From assembly GCA_025917655.1 (NCBI GenBank), contig CP084608.1, forward strand, positions 1,178,001 to 1,242,000: a stretch of DNA of 64,000 nt. Direction: 5' to 3'. The notes beneath the pieces are model-generated. The model was not told where the DNA came from and ran no database searches. It worked only from the letters and a program-made list of their open reading frames with translations. This stretch comes from Chlorella sorokiniana. Its lineage: Eukaryota; Chlorophyta; Trebouxiophyceae; Chlorellales; Chlorellaceae. The position numbers and the translations under genes were made by a program. How positions within the stretch are numbered: position 1 is the first letter of the stretch; each line of letters opens with the position of its first letter. Positions 1-12,175 of this stretch are shown here, piece after piece.

Positions 1-74
1 GGGTTTGGGGGGGGTTGAAGCCTGACTCGAGCTCTCAACTGTGCTCTGCCTATGGCCCCCACCCCACCCCGCAG

Positions 75-1241
75 GCAAGTGGGTGCTGGCCACCACCCGC
101 AACTACCTGATGGTCATGAAGACGACGTACCGAGACCCCAAGAGCGGCAAGGAGCTGTGCGGGTTCACCTCTCGCATGGGCTCCAGCGCACCTGCGCCCC
201 GCCTGCTGCGCCTCAAGACCGGTGAGCACGCTCGCCAAGGGGGCCGCAGCGGGCCAGGCACACTTTGGGCCGGCAGCCAGCCTGATGAACACGCCTGCAG
301 CGTGGCAGCCGCCGAAGGACGGTCCAGCTGCGCTTTGCTGTGCCGCAGCCTGCTGTTCTTGACCAAACCTAGCGGCCCCTGCTTTGCTTTCTCCACCTGT
401 CGCTGCGTGCAGAGGATGCCAGGCTGACCAAGGGCGCTCCCCTGGAGAAGGGGCACTTCACGTGGATCACGGAGCGGGGGCGCCAGGAGCGCTGGATTGT
501 CGCCTCTTGTGGCAACTACACCGTGCTGTGGAACTTCAGGCGAGGGGGCCTGCTGCTACACTCTTCTGCAACTTGCGGTCTGCCCGCATGTTTTTGGTGC
601 GAGTCTGAGTGCAGCTGGAGGGCCCAGCCAGCATGCACGGGCACCCTGCATTCAGCTTGTGCCGTGCAGCAGCCTTGCACGGCCGTGTTCCTGCGGACAC
701 GTCATCCTTTTCTTATGCCCCTTTTCGCCAACCTGTCCACCTTTGTCCGCCCCTCCCAACCCCGCAGGTCTGTCAAGGTGGCTGAGCCCGAGGTTGTGTC
801 TTACGGCGGGCTGACCACGGTGACCAAGTACCACCTGGCCCGCAAGGATGAGCATGTGGTCGACTCGGGTGGGTGCTGGGGGCGGCAGGACCCCAAAACC
901 AAAGGGCTGCCCGCGCAGCGGGCTTATGCTGGCTGCTGACGCCACGCGACGCACAAGAATTGCGGGATGGAGGGTTTGGGATGCTGCTGCCAGAACTGCT
1001 GCAAACCCCTCCCCTGTCCCGCCGTTATGTCCGCTCCGCCACCTGCCAGGTAGAGCCTCCTTGCCCGCCTGCTGCCTGCTGCTCTTCAGGGTGTGAAGCT
1101 GTGCCTGCTGCCCTCCCCCTGTTCCCCCCCCGCAGTCTTCCTGCACGACAACTTTGCGCGGGCCACGGGGAGACGCCCATGATGGTGGTCACAGACAAGA
1201 GGGTGTACGCGGTGGCTGAGGAGGACTCGGACGAAGAGTGA
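75..1241 (+). CDS. VID27-like protein, C-ter part (5' end outside window)
   Basis: This is the last part of a VID27-family protein, named for yeast vacuole import and degradation; the plant members are cytosolic proteins of uncertain role. Four exons are visible: 75-221, 413-539, 768-868 and 1136-1241 (TGA). Spliced together they give the family's C-terminal WD40-like module, with GKWVLAT, then a stretch around KELCGFTSRMG, WITERGRQERWIVAS, NYTVLWNF and VFLHDNFA, followed by a short acidic tail. Order and spacing match plant VID27-like proteins from memory. The intron after NYTVLWNF begins with GC (540-541); the others begin with GT. No frameshift is needed in this fragment. The N-terminal two thirds must lie to the left of the window. 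The gene is convergent with the methylthiotransferase that ends at 1478. Confidence 0.85.
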
Positions 1242-1378
1242 CGCGGCCCAGGGGCCAGCGCCATGGCAGCGACAGGCAGCCCGCTACGGCACACAGGGCG
1301 ACAGCACTTGCACTTGGAGAGGTTGAAGCGAAACGCAACCACTTGAATGACATTTTCATCAGTTTACCATGCCACGCG

Positions 1379-1383
1379 TGTAA
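1379..1383 (+). promoter_or_regulatory. Putative poly(A) signal TGTAA for the VID27-like gene
   Basis: TGTAA, the usual chlorophyte polyadenylation signal, lies about 140 bases after the stop codon. Confidence 0.4.
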
Positions 1384-1477
1384 TGTAGGCCTGCCTTACG
1401 AACAACACACACTGCTTTTTGAGTGGAAGGCGCCCCGCTGTGCCGCGGTGCCTCAAAGGGTTGCGCAGATGGTAGAG

Positions 1478-4400
1478 TTACACAGCGACGAGCGCATGCA
1501 ACCAGCAACAAGAGCATGCTGCCATCCCTGCTTGAGTGGCCAGATTGCTGCAGCTGCGGCCCGCCGCCGACGCGTCATGCCACGGGGTTGCCTCCAGGTC
1601 AAAGGTGGAGTTGCCCAGCACGCGGCAGCGACGCATCTGGCCCACCTGCAGCGGCGGCAGGGCGACCCCTCCTCCGGGGGCACCAGGAAGACGATGGGGT
1701 CGACGTCAGGCGCGTCCCACTGCGTGCGCCCGTACAGCTCCCCGTCCTCGGTGTAACCATCCACCAGCACATCCACCTGTGTCAGTGCAAGGGAGGGGTG
1801 GGGGAGACGACGGGTGGAGGAGTGGGAGTGGGGAGCAGAAAGAACAGTGGCCGTGGGGTGGAAGGGGGACAGAGTGAGCAGCCCGGCACCGTTTGGGGAG
1901 AGCTGCCTGGTCGCCCGCCCACCCTCACCTCCTGCCCTGCCAACGACGCCGCCCACTCCTCGCCGACGCGCTGCTGCAGGAGACGATTTCGTCGCGCCGC
2001 GCCTCGCGCACCTCCGGTGGCAGCTGCAGGCAGCAAGTGGGGCATGCAGCGTTTCTGGTTGAGGAAGGTTTCGGTTATGTATTGAGGGGAGCGCATGGGA
2101 GGAAGCCTTCCCCAGGGTCTGGCATGCAGCCAACAGTCGCCAGCAGCGCCCGCCCAGCGGCCTTGCGTGGTCGCTCGCCAGCCGTGCGGGGCTGGCGCGC
2201 GCCGCCCCACCTGGTCTGGCAGCTCTGCCGCGGGGTGCCGTCCTCCTCGCTGTACTGGAAGCAGCCCAGGCGCTCAAAGCGGAAGGAGCGCACAAAGTCC
2301 ACCAGCTCCCTGTGATCGCCCTCGCTCTCGCCTGCGAGGGCAACACAGGGCAGGGGAGGGCGGGGCAAGGGCCAGGACGGTGAGAGAGCCGTCCCGATGC
2401 ACGTAGGCAGCCAATCACAGCGGCCGGCAGCCCGCTGGCACCCCTAGCAGCCGCCTGCCCACCCTACACTCCACCCAGGCATGCCGCCGTTGCTGCTGCC
2501 GCTGTCGCTGGACGAAGGAGGTGCGGGGAAGCCCCTTGCAGCCGCCCACCAGGGAAGCCGGAGATGAAGGTGGTGCGCAACGCGAGGCCCGGGATGCGCT
2601 CGCGCAGCTTGTGCAGCAGGGCCAGGGTGTGGGCCTGGGGCGGCCGGTTCATGCCCAGCAGGGTGAGGTTGGAGATGTGCTGGAGCGGGATGTCGATGTA
2701 CTTGCAGACCTGGAGGAGGAAGGGGGAGGCACAGCGCGGGCACGGGTCTGTTGCTGCCGCAGCATTGGCCGGGTGATGACCGCCCGTCAGGCCTGGGGTG
2801 GCGCAGCCACGCAGCGGGCCTCGGCTGGGGAGGCACGAGGAGGCGGGAGCCGCTGCCACACATCCCTGTGCGGCCCAGGGGCCACCTTGGGGTTGCTGGC
2901 AATCTCGTCAATCAGCTCCTCGCTGAAGTAGGAGGGGTAGCAGTCTGCGGGTGGGGGCAGAAGGGGGAGGGAGGGAGGCAAGCAGTCAAGGGACAATGCA
3001 AGACAGCAGGGGCGGCAGCAGAGTCACTGGGGCGCCACCAAGGGACAACAGCTGGTTTATGAACGGCGTGACACCACGTCGTGCAGCAAGCCGCAGCCCA
3101 CGGCGGCTGCTCCGGCGTCGGGCGCTCACACAGCAGCCGGATCCAGCGCAGCCCCTCCAGCTTGCCCAGCTCCGCCAGCAGCTGCGCCAGCCCCTCGCCG
3201 TCCCGCCGGTCCTGTCCGTATTGGTTGGTGTCCTGCGGCGGCGGGGGCCAGGTGCACGGGAGGCAGGGGTGACGACAAGGGGCCACCAGGGCCGCTGCGG
3301 CCTCCGCAGGGCCGCCGCCACCTTGACAACCGGGCGCCACAGGCTCCAAGCCACAGCAGCACCAGGTGCCCGCCATGCCAAGGAGAGCATTGGCGACCCA
3401 GCAACCACCGGCGCTACACAGCGTTTGCCGGCATGGAATGTGCCGCCGTACCGCTGCCAGCCGCGGCGTGTGCCGCCCCCGAGCCCCCGCCCACCTCTGC
3501 GATGAGGTTGAGCTCCATGGCGCCGCTGCGCACCAGGTGCTCCGCCTCCTGCAGCACCGCCTGCCACGGCTTGCTGCGGAACTTGCCGCGGAAGCCGGGG
3601 ATGGCGCAGAAGGTGCACGCGTGGTTGCAGCCCTCTGCCACCCGCAGGTAGGCGGTGTGGGCGGGGGTCAGGCGGTGGCGGTCCCACTCCGGGCGGAAGG
3701 CCACCGTGGCGTCGCCCACCTGGCGCAAAGGGGGTGGCCGGGTTGGTGCATTGCTGGCCAGGCTCCCGCTCACGAGTTCAACTGCACCGCTGGCTGCTGC
3801 CGCTGCTCCACACCACGTCGCCGTTGTTTATCTTCCCGCACACAAACGTTGTCACCCCCTCGTCCCCCCGCACACACACACCCACTGTCACACGCACACC
3901 TGCACGCGTGCCCGCTGCCGGTACTCGTCCAGGTCCACATCAGGGGAGCGTCCAGGATGGAGCGCAGCGAGGTGGAGAGATCGCCGTACCGCTCAAACCT
4001 GGCGCAGCAGGGTGGCCGCATGCTCAAGTCGCGGCAGGGGAGCGGACCGCAGTGCACTTGCTCATCTGGCGCCGCCCTGCTGCCCGCACGCGAGGCCCTG
4101 CAGCGGCTCCTGCGGCTGCATGCGAGCGCAGCCGCGCCCGCCTGGCAGCGAGGCGCAGCGCGTGCTCACCCCACGACCAGATCTGCCTCAGGCAGCTGCT
4201 CCGCCAGCTCAGCCGAGTAGCGCTGCGCCAGGCAGCCGGTGACCACCACCCGCTTCACCCGCCCCTCCTCCTTCAGCCGCGCTGCCTCGATGATGGTCTG
4301 CGGGAACGGTGCGCACTTTGCGGGAGGTCAGGGCAGCACAGCGCCAGCGACGCTGATGGCAGGGTGCAGGCGTCGTGCATGACGCCGGCGTGCCCCTGCA

Positions 4401-5155
4401 GCGCCTGCGCCCAGGGCCCAACTCATGGCTGGTGCTCGGCCTTTCTTTTGCCAGCACTGAAGGGCCAGAACAGCGCGCGCCGCGGTTCAAAAGCTGCTGG
4501 CCCTGCTGCCTCCATGCACAAGCACCCACCTCTATTGACTCGTCCTTTGCATCCTCCACAAAGCCGCAGGTGTTGATCACAATGGCATCAGCCTGCGCTG
4601 GCAGGTCAGGGAGGTGGTGAGGCAATGACGGCGAGATGCCCAGCAAGATGCCCAGTGCACAGCGATCATGCGTGACGGAGCAGCACTCAGGGGCTCCCTC
4701 ACGCGCAGCGCATCCGCACCTCCTCCTGGGCGTCGATGATGTCGAAGCCTGAGCGGTACAGGTCGCCCAGCAGCACCTCGCCTGGGGAGGGGGAGGGCGA
4801 TGCAGGCGTGAACCGACACGCAGAACGGCTTTGGCACCTTCTTGCTGGCACTGGTGCGAGGGAAGTGGTTGCCCAACCTAAAACCTGGAACTTACCGTCG
4901 ACTGTGTTCTTCGGGCAGCCCAGACTGCAAGCATGGGGGACGGCATGCGGTGCGTTGAGTGCCCGCCGGCGCCGCCGCCACTTCCATGCACTGGGGCTAC
5001 CCCACCCCTGCGCACCTGACCATGGAAACCTTGAGGTTCTGTTTCTTCTCTGCCGGAGCCTCCGGAGCGGCTGCTGCGCGCACCAGCAACGCTCTCCGCT
5101 GGTGGGCAGGCACAGCGGCAGGCGCTACCGGCCTGCTGGCTGTTACAACCCGCAT
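1478..5155 (-). CDS. RimO/MiaB-type radical SAM methylthiotransferase
   Basis: Radical-SAM enzyme of the methylthiotransferase family, closest by eye to bacterial RimO, which adds a methylthio group to ribosomal protein S12. Thirteen exons run from ATG 5155 (an in-frame TAA lies just upstream) to TAA 1478. The N-terminus is rich in Ala and Arg, like an organelle transit peptide. The UPF0004 domain follows, with [18 protein letters not shown] and VTGCLAQRY supplying three cluster cysteines. The radical-SAM CxxxCxxC motif is in [14 protein letters not shown] (about 3590-3640), and a TRAM-like C-terminus starts at [12 protein letters not shown]. The reading frame breaks four times, each by one missing base: near 3945, 2235, 1980 and 1672. 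At each break the family sequence resumes in the next frame (for example ILD then [17 protein letters not shown] then AAELPDQ). The exon 6 phase (99 bases where 100 are needed) shows the same loss independently. This is probably consensus error; otherwise the gene is a pseudogene. Confidence 0.88.
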
Positions 5156-5444
5156 TTCAACTTATGCTCAAGGTAATAAAACAAAATGCGCGGAGTTGCG
5201 TTGGTGGGCTGTGAGCTAGAGTATTAAAGTGCGGAAATTCGGGCCTTGGGGGATGGAAACGACAAAATCGTCACTTCAAGTGTCATTTGTATATGCCAAA
5301 CGTCCTCCTCGCGCTTTGCAAGTGCCACTAGAGGGTACTGTGTACTTCGCCTTTTTCCATGGCTTCGGAAGGCGCCCGGCCGCATTCCTGGCTCTGTTAC
5401 AGTCATCTGTGTTGTTCTCAAACTGTCATCCTGCATCTCAAGTC

Positions 5445-6410
5445 ATGAACGGACAGCAGAGGGGCGGCAGCAAGAAGCGCAAGCAGGCAGAGTCGCTTGA
5501 CGCCGAGCGCTCCCTGTATGCCAGCTTTGTAGCCGCAGCCAACAGTGTTTCGCAGCTCTACTCTGCGGCAGTGCAGAGCTCCAAGCGGAGCGAGGAGGCC
5601 GGCGCCCGAGCAGCTATCGTGAGTGCCCCAACGCGGGCTTGCTGAGAATCACACGCTCATACGAGGGCGGCACGACAGACACCACGGTGGCAAGGCCCTG
5701 CTATCGCGGTGTAACCCTCGGCCTCTTCAAGTCAGCGCCTCGCCCTCCGTCCTCCTTGCAGGAGCGTGTGGCTCAGTTCATAGTTAAGGAGTATGGGAAC
5801 GCGCCAACCGTGCCCACCGCCGTAATCATGGAGGTTCTCCGCCAGGAGCTGCAGGTGCGCCGCCGCGCGGTCGGAAGCGCGCGTTGCGCGGGAAGCGCGG
5901 CCTTGCAGCCTGTTGTATACGAAGGTGTTCTCTCGCCATACCAGCAATAGGAGGTGCATTGCACGCCTGTGCAGCCCTGCAAGCTTGAGCCCTTCTGCTG
6001 CGGTGCACTGCAGGTGGCCCAGGGCTCGGGGACGGCCATCCAGCTTCCCTTCCCCGTCCCGCTGCTGCCGACGGCTGCGCCGCTGGTCAGCGACAGCAGT
6101 GATGCACACCACAGCGATGATGAGCACCTGATGTCGGCTGATCAGGCGCCCCCAGCTCTGGCTTTCGACGGTCGGGCTCGGGCCACCACATCAGCCCGCC
6201 AAGGCGCGCAGCGGCAGCGCGGTGGCGCAGCTGCCAGCGCTCTTCCAGCAGCATCAGCAGCAGCATATGCAGCAACAAGCGGCGGCCCAGCACCACCAGC
6301 TCATGCTGCAGCACCAGCAGCAACAACACTCGCAGCAGCAGCAGCAGCAGCAGCAGCTTGGCACTGCCTTCATGCAAGGCTTCCAAGGCCACGCGCCCTT
6401 CCACCCGTGA
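5445..6410 (+). CDS. Small conserved plant-type protein with poly-Gln tail
   Basis: Three exons: 5445-5618, 5762-5854 and from 6014. The first two encode a basic start (GGSKKRKQAESLDAERSLY), a helix with ASFVAAANSVSQLY, and a second block ERVAQFIVKEYG...VIMEVLRQELQ. This resembles a small land-plant family in which a tyrosine/alanine-rich helix is followed by a KLYQWI-like block; function is unknown, and I am placing it from memory. The third exon has two candidate frames. One runs to 6430 as an Ala/Pro-rich tail. The other ends at 6410 and is Gln/His-rich, with repeated QQQH and a QQQQQQQQ run. The second looks more protein-like, but reaching it needs an uncertain frame change between about 6120 and 6230. 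The gene is divergent from the methylthiotransferase, 290 bases away. Confidence 0.55.
6333..6356 (+). repeat. (CAG)8 microsatellite
   Basis: Eight CAG triplets inside the last exon of the poly-Gln protein. They read as Gln in the preferred frame and Ala in the alternative frame. Confidence 0.9.
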
Positions 6411-6856
6411 ATCGCGGTCATGCGCCTTGACATCGCAGCCTGAGCAGCCGTTGGCATGCCTGCTGGCACCACGCAGCCCATGCTGGGCTGCAAACAGGTT
6501 ACGAGCTTCATGCTAGGCTGCAAGCCCCTCACCTGGGCCATCTGTACCATCCCCCTCTGAGAGAGTTCCTGCTGAGAGATGTCCCCGCTCAATGCGCCTC
6601 CGATTGCGTTTGTTTGCTCTGCTTCAAACTGTCGCTTCTTTTTCCACATTTTAAGCATGCAGCTCCGAGTTGTTTTTTCCTTGTATGCATGCCCCTGGCT
6701 TGTACAACGATGCACCCTTTTCCTTCGGTTGCAAGACATGCTGTTCTAGGATTGCAATCTGAAGAGCTGACAGCTTGACAACAAGAGGCATCAGTGTACA
6801 AGGTATAGAGTGTCCAATCAATGGGAAAGCTGACATGGCTGGGTTTGAAAGGTGGA

Positions 6857-6861
6857 TTACA
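6857..6861 (-). promoter_or_regulatory. Putative poly(A) signal for the SAC9-like gene
   Basis: TTACA on the plus strand is TGTAA on the minus strand, about 55 bases beyond the stop at 6916. Confidence 0.4.
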
Positions 6862-6915
6862 ACAAGAGGTCCTGGAGCCTGCGCACACTGTCGGCAGAAG
6901 GCACGGGCTGCGCAC

Positions 6916-8362
6916 TCAGCGACCCCCTTCTGCCCCGCTGCTGCCGCCGTCCAGATCGATGAGCTCGCCACGCTGCTGCTGACCGGGCCGCCCCAGCTCA
7001 GCTTCGGTCAGGGCACCCAGAGGGTCGAAATCGTGGGGGCATCGATGCCGGCAGGCCGGGCACTGCGGGTGGCGCTGCTTTCTGGCGATGCCGGGCTGCC
7101 GCCGTGCGTGCGCCGCTGCTCCTCTGGCACGCAGTCTGGCAGCGGTTCCAAATCCAGCAGCGACTGCTGCACGCCCAGCACGCCGTCGTGCTGCACGGCA
7201 GGCACGCCCGCCACAGCATGCGCCCTGTCGTCGTCGTCCCCCTCCCAATCCTCCTCCTGTGCTGCCGGCCCTGGCTGCTGCTGCTGCTGCTGCGTTGGTG
7301 GCACAGCGGGCTCGCCGTTGTGAAGCGCAGCTGCGCCTGCAGCCAGCGGCGTCGTGAGCGACGGCTGCCGCGAGTGGGCGCCGGTGGGGGCAGCGCCGCC
7401 TGCTCACACGCCTCCAGCGCGCCCAGCTGCGCTTGGGTGCTGTCTTGGTAGACCAGCTGGGCAGGGCGGGGGCGGGGGGAGGGAGGGCGCGTGTCATTGG
7501 GGAACAGCGCTCTGCCGAGACAACAAGAGCGTCACAAAAGCGTCCAGGACCGCTCGCTGGGCCCGCCTCCCGAGAAGGCGGGCTGCGCAGGTCACAGGCC
7601 TGTCGTGCGGCGAACAAGCACCCGCCCTTGCTGCGCGTGGCGCCCTCTCCCCGCGCCACCCCGCCACCCCTCACCTGTAGCCCCGGGAAGTAGCCGCGCT
7701 GGTCCCCCGGTCGTGGATGCGCAGCCCCAGGAAGAGCTCCATGGCCTGCTGGCGCGACGCGTCGCTCACCGTGTTGTTCCACCGCCGCTGCACCGCCACC
7801 CGCAGGTTCTGCAGCTTGCCCACCCCGCTCGTGGCGCCGTAGCCCTTGCCCCCTGCACGCAAAGCAGGAGCGCATGGGCAAAGGGGCTGCTGCGTGCTCC
7901 CAGTGGCAGGCAACAGCCACATGCCACAGCACACTAAGTACACCATGCTCACTCAACCCCCTGCCCCTCCACCCTCCGCACAGCCCCCCCCCCCCTCCCC
8001 CACACGCACCTGCACCACCAGCGACAGCACGTGTGAGTGCATGGCGGGGGATCCGGTGTAGAGGAAGGAGTGGATGTCGCCGTGCACCCGGAACATCTCC
8101 ACGTAGCTGTCCACTGCGGGGGAGTGTGGGGGTGGGATGAGGCGGTGGGGGAGGTGAGAGGTGGGATGGAGCAGTGTGTGTGCATGTGTGTGGGAGGGTT
8201 GGGGGGTCTGAAGCAGGCAGGGTGTGGGCGTGGGGTGTCCTCCACTGACCACCCCCGGCCACCCACCCGCCTCCTTGAGCAGCCTGTCCCGCACGGCGTC
8301 GATGTCGTAGTCGAAGAAGGCCCAGGGGCGCAGCGGGTCCTGCAGGGGCGCGGGAAGGGGGT

Positions 8363-8406
<44 letters not shown>

Positions 8407-11400
8407 GGGGTGTTAGAAATTAGGGAGGGGATGTAAGAAAGGGGGAGGTCAAGGGGCAGGGGTAAGAGGGAAGGGGGAGGGGGTGGGACTGCAGCAGGCA
8501 GCAGTGACATGGCTGGCAGCGCGACGCACGCGCAGCAGCACACGGCACACCCGCCTCCAGCCCAGCAGAGGATGGTGCCTGCAAAGGGGGCTGACAGCAC
8601 CGAGCAGCAAGGCGCAGGGCACTGCTGCGGGGGCTCACCAGGTCGGCCGCATCGGCGGCGGCGGCGGCGGCGGGGCGCGCAGAGGCGGGGCTGGCGTCCG
8701 GGACGCTGCCTTCCTGCAGCATCAAGGCCCCGCTGAGGCTGCCGGAGCTGCCGCTGCTGCGGGCCCAGTGGCCGCCGCTGGCGTCGCCGTCGGGCCCGCT
8801 GGAGCGGGGCGGGCTGGGGCGGCGCTCCAGGCTGAGCAGCGGGGTGGGGCGGGGCGCGCCGCCGCTGCCGCCGCTGCCGACGCCGCCGGGGCTCGCGGCC
8901 TGCCTCTGGAGGCGCGCCAGCATGCCTGATGCCGACTGCATGACGCGCGCTGAGCGGAGCGCCCGAGGAGGGGCGCGCCCGCCGAGGGCGGCCGCCCGCC
9001 GGGGGAGGGGGCGGGGGAAGGGGGCGGGGTCCACTGCGTGGTGCGGTTGATGTGGTCGATGTACAGCAGGCGGCCCTCGTGCTGCCGCACCTCCCAGCCC
9101 TTCAGAGCGGGAAGGGGCGGGCAGGCAGCGTAAGAAAGCCAATCGTGATGGCCGAACAAAGAAACGTTCCATGTCATAAAGCGCAGGCAGCAGGCATTTG
9201 CTCCCTGTCGCGCAGCACAGCAGCTCCTCCCACCTCAGGCAGCGCGGCCGACAGCTCATCCAGCGACGGCCCTGCCGCCTGCCCCGCCAGCGCCGCCACA
9301 TCGCCCGCGCTGGAGTGGCCACGGCCGCGCAGCAGCGCGGCGGTGGCGGGCGGCACGGAGCACTCCAGGGGGATGCCCAGCGTGCGCAGCTGCTCCTGCA
9401 GCACCGGCAGCATTGCGAAGCAGGTGGCGGCGTTGGTGCGGTCCAGGGAGTCTGCGCAGTTGAAGCGCAGAACGCCCGCCTGCTGCGCGCTCCACCGCAT
9501 GCGCCAGCCTGGCTGCCAAGTGCTGGCGGGGGCCGCGGCGGGCACGCTGGCGGGTGCAACCGCGTCGGTCGAGCTGCCGTGGGCGGGCTGGGCCGCGCTG
9601 GACGAGGCTGCAGCGCTGTCTGGGGCGCCGGCTGCACTCGCGGGCTCCATCCACCCGGCAGCGAAGCCAGTCTGCAGCGGCGCAGCGCAGCACAGGCGCC
9701 AGGGTCACCTCGCAGCTGCAATCAAGGCCAGGTGGCAAGGCAGGACACGTGGCCAGGCCCACACGTCTCCTCCCCACAGCGCCCACCTGCCCCCCAACCA
9801 CACCAGCACACCCCACCTGCTTTACAAACGGCTCCATCAGCGACCAGAAGCCCTCCACCGCCTTCTCCTCGCTCAGGCGCCCCATGTTGCCGTGCCAGTC
9901 GAAGTTGACCACCTTGATGGGCGCGTCGCCGCCCAGCCGCCGCCGCACGTGGCGCATTGCCTGCAGGAATGCAGCAGCCGGCCACCAGCCGTCGACGAGC
10001 AGCCGTTAGGCAGCGCAGGCGGCCCTGGCCAGCTGGCAGAGTGAGGAAGTTGCGAGCAGAGCAGCAGCAGCAGCGGCAGCTGCAGCGGCAGCAGGCCGCC
10101 GCCCTCACGTCCTGGAAGTGGCTGGACAGCATCAGCTCCGACGCCTTCTTGGGGTTGGCGTGCAGCAGGTTGATGCACGTGACCGGCACCAGGCGGCTCA
10201 GCAGCTCGTCGTCGACGGGCGGGCCCCCGCCTGCTGCCCCTGCTGCGCCTGCTGAGCCTGCTGCTCCCCAGCAGCACCCTCGCCGCCGCCCACCAGCGTC
10301 CAGCCCTCGCCGCCTGGGCCCCCAGCGCCGCTGCTGCCCGGCCCGGCCGCAGCATCTCCGCCCTGCCCTGCCGCTGCCGGTTCGGGCGGCGCTGGCTGCG
10401 CCAGCTGGGGTTGGGGCGCGTGCTGGCGCTGCACGTTCCTGAAGTAGGAGGCGGTACCCTGGTATGGGTGCTCCTCCCGCACGTACACCTCCGCCTGCAG
10501 CCCCTGCGCCAGGCTCTGCAGCTGGACCCCCACCAGATGGGCACCGTGCCGCGGCGCCACACCACGCGCGCCCACTTGAGCGGCTCTGCACGCTGCGCAC
10601 GCTGGGGCTGCCGCCGCCGCCGTGCTGGTGCTGCTCGGGGTGCGTCCACGTCAGCAGCTCGCACTCGATCTCGTTGCCCGGCCCCGCCAGGCTGTTGAGG
10701 CCGCGCGCGATGTAGCGCGTGCCCGGGTGGCGGCGCGAGCGGCGGGAGATGAGGCAGACGGAGAAGCGGCCGCCGCCGCCCGGATGCTGCAGCGTGCTGC
10801 ACTCCGCGGCGCCCTGCGCAGCGTGCAGGCGGGGCCCACAGGAGCAGCACGATTGGCTCGCGCGGCACAAAGCATGGGCGCCAGCCTATTACAGCAGAAA
10901 CCGACAAACGCCACGTCGGACTGCTCCATTCACCACGTCACCCGCTCAGTAACGCGGCACCAGGACCGGCCACCCCGTATGGCACCCCCCACACACACAC
11001 ACACCTGCAGCAGCGGGACAGTGATCGTACAGCCCCAGCTCCACCAGCGGCTGCCGCAGCCAGCTGTTCCACACAAACTCGGGGCTGGGCTCACGCGGGT
11101 CGCGCGAGCTGCAGGCGAGGGCAGCAGGGAGCGGTGGCCTCACACGGTGCCAGCGCCGTCGCACGTCAGGCTGCTGCTCCAGGCTGGATTGCCGCAAGCG
11201 CCTGCCTTTCACGCGGGGCCCCCTGTACTACCTGCTGTCACCCTCCACTGCTTGCCGTGTCGACACAGCATGCGAGCGCCCACCTGGGGAAGGGGCGCGA
11301 GATGTCGGCTGTCTCGCAGTAGTAGTGCGCGTTGTTCAGGGTGAACTGCTGCAGAGCGCGCCAGAACTCGGTGTCGCCCTTTGGGGGTGGCAGGCCCGCC

Positions 11401-12175
11401 ATTGCGGCTGCCTGCGCTGCATCAGCAGCCTCGTTCTGCGGGAGAGCAGAGCGGGCATGGGCCTGGTGTGACAGGCACGCGGCATGGCGACAGGGGTTGG
11501 CACTTTGGCTGCGGTGCATGGCGGCCGGCCAGCCTCGCCGCGCTCACCAGCAGCGGCACGATGACCCACTGGCTGTCGGTCACCACGTACACTGTGTGCC
11601 CGCCCGGCAGCATCGCCTTCTGCTTGGAGCGTGTGGCCAGCAGCACGCCGGCGCAGGGGCCCGCCACCACGTAGCCCAGCAGCGCTGAGCCGCGCTCCGC
11701 CTGCTCAAACCCCTTGTCCTGCAGCTGCGCCAGCGCCTCGCTCTGCGGTGGCAGCGCACGCGCCGGGGAAGGGCTTGGGTGGGAAGGGGGTGGGGCATGC
11801 AGTCGACCACCCAACTGCAGCCGGCCACATGCGCCACACCTCGTTTTCATAAGAGCTCTCAGAGACGGCGTCATTCTCAAGTTCCAGCCTTCCTGTGCGC
11901 AGGTTGATGCGCAGCACTTCGGTGCTCTTCCTGCAGGCAGGCGGGCGAGCTGCTGAAGGGGGGCCAGAGAGGCAGCGGCGCAGCAGTTCGCCGCCGGTTG
12001 CTAGGCACCCTGCTGCAGCTACCGTGCAGCCAAGTGCTGGAATGTTTGATCACCGAGTGGATATCGATGTCACCAAACGGTGGTCCCCAGTCTCCTTGTT
12101 GCGCAGCAAGCACACAGATGTCTTTCGGGCCGCTGCTGGCGAGAACGGCGAGTAGGTGAACTGTGAGCTGCCCAT
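6916..12175 (-). CDS. SAC9-like phosphoinositide phosphatase with WW domain
   Basis: Suppressor-of-actin (SAC) domain phosphatase predicted to remove phosphates from membrane phosphoinositides, closest to plant SAC9. Thirteen exons run from ATG 12175 (in-frame TGA upstream) to TGA 6916. SAC landmarks appear in order: GYVVAGPCAGVLLATR, SQWVIVPLL, YYCETADISRPFP, FVWNSWLRQPL, HPGTRYIARGLNS, RRGTVPIWWG, VNFDWH, and the catalytic loop RFNCADSLDRTN with its CX5R(T) signature (about 9435-9465). A WW domain follows (GWEVRQHEGRLLYIDH...TTQWTPP, about 9010-9099), as in SAC9. Next come the SAC9-type blocks RVHGDIHSFLYTGSPAMHS and VAVQRRWNN. The last exon is low-complexity and ends DPLGALTEAELG...ELIDLDGG, far short of the very long plant C-terminus. 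About ten small losses break the frame, for example in the G/C runs near 7036 and 10529. In each case the conserved sequence resumes in another frame. Confidence 0.88.
8364..8398 (+). repeat. (GT)n microsatellite in an intron
   Basis: About 17 GT dinucleotides within the intron between exons 9 and 10 of the SAC9-like gene. Shorter GT or CA runs recur in other introns of the window, such as near 11000, 21040, 25870, 33640 and 38870, often next to splice sites. Confidence 0.9.

Noticed and set aside
1478-5155. Calling the methylthiotransferase a pseudogene because of four frameshifts
   Set aside because: The same type of single-base loss occurs in essential genes throughout the window, so sequence error is the simpler explanation.
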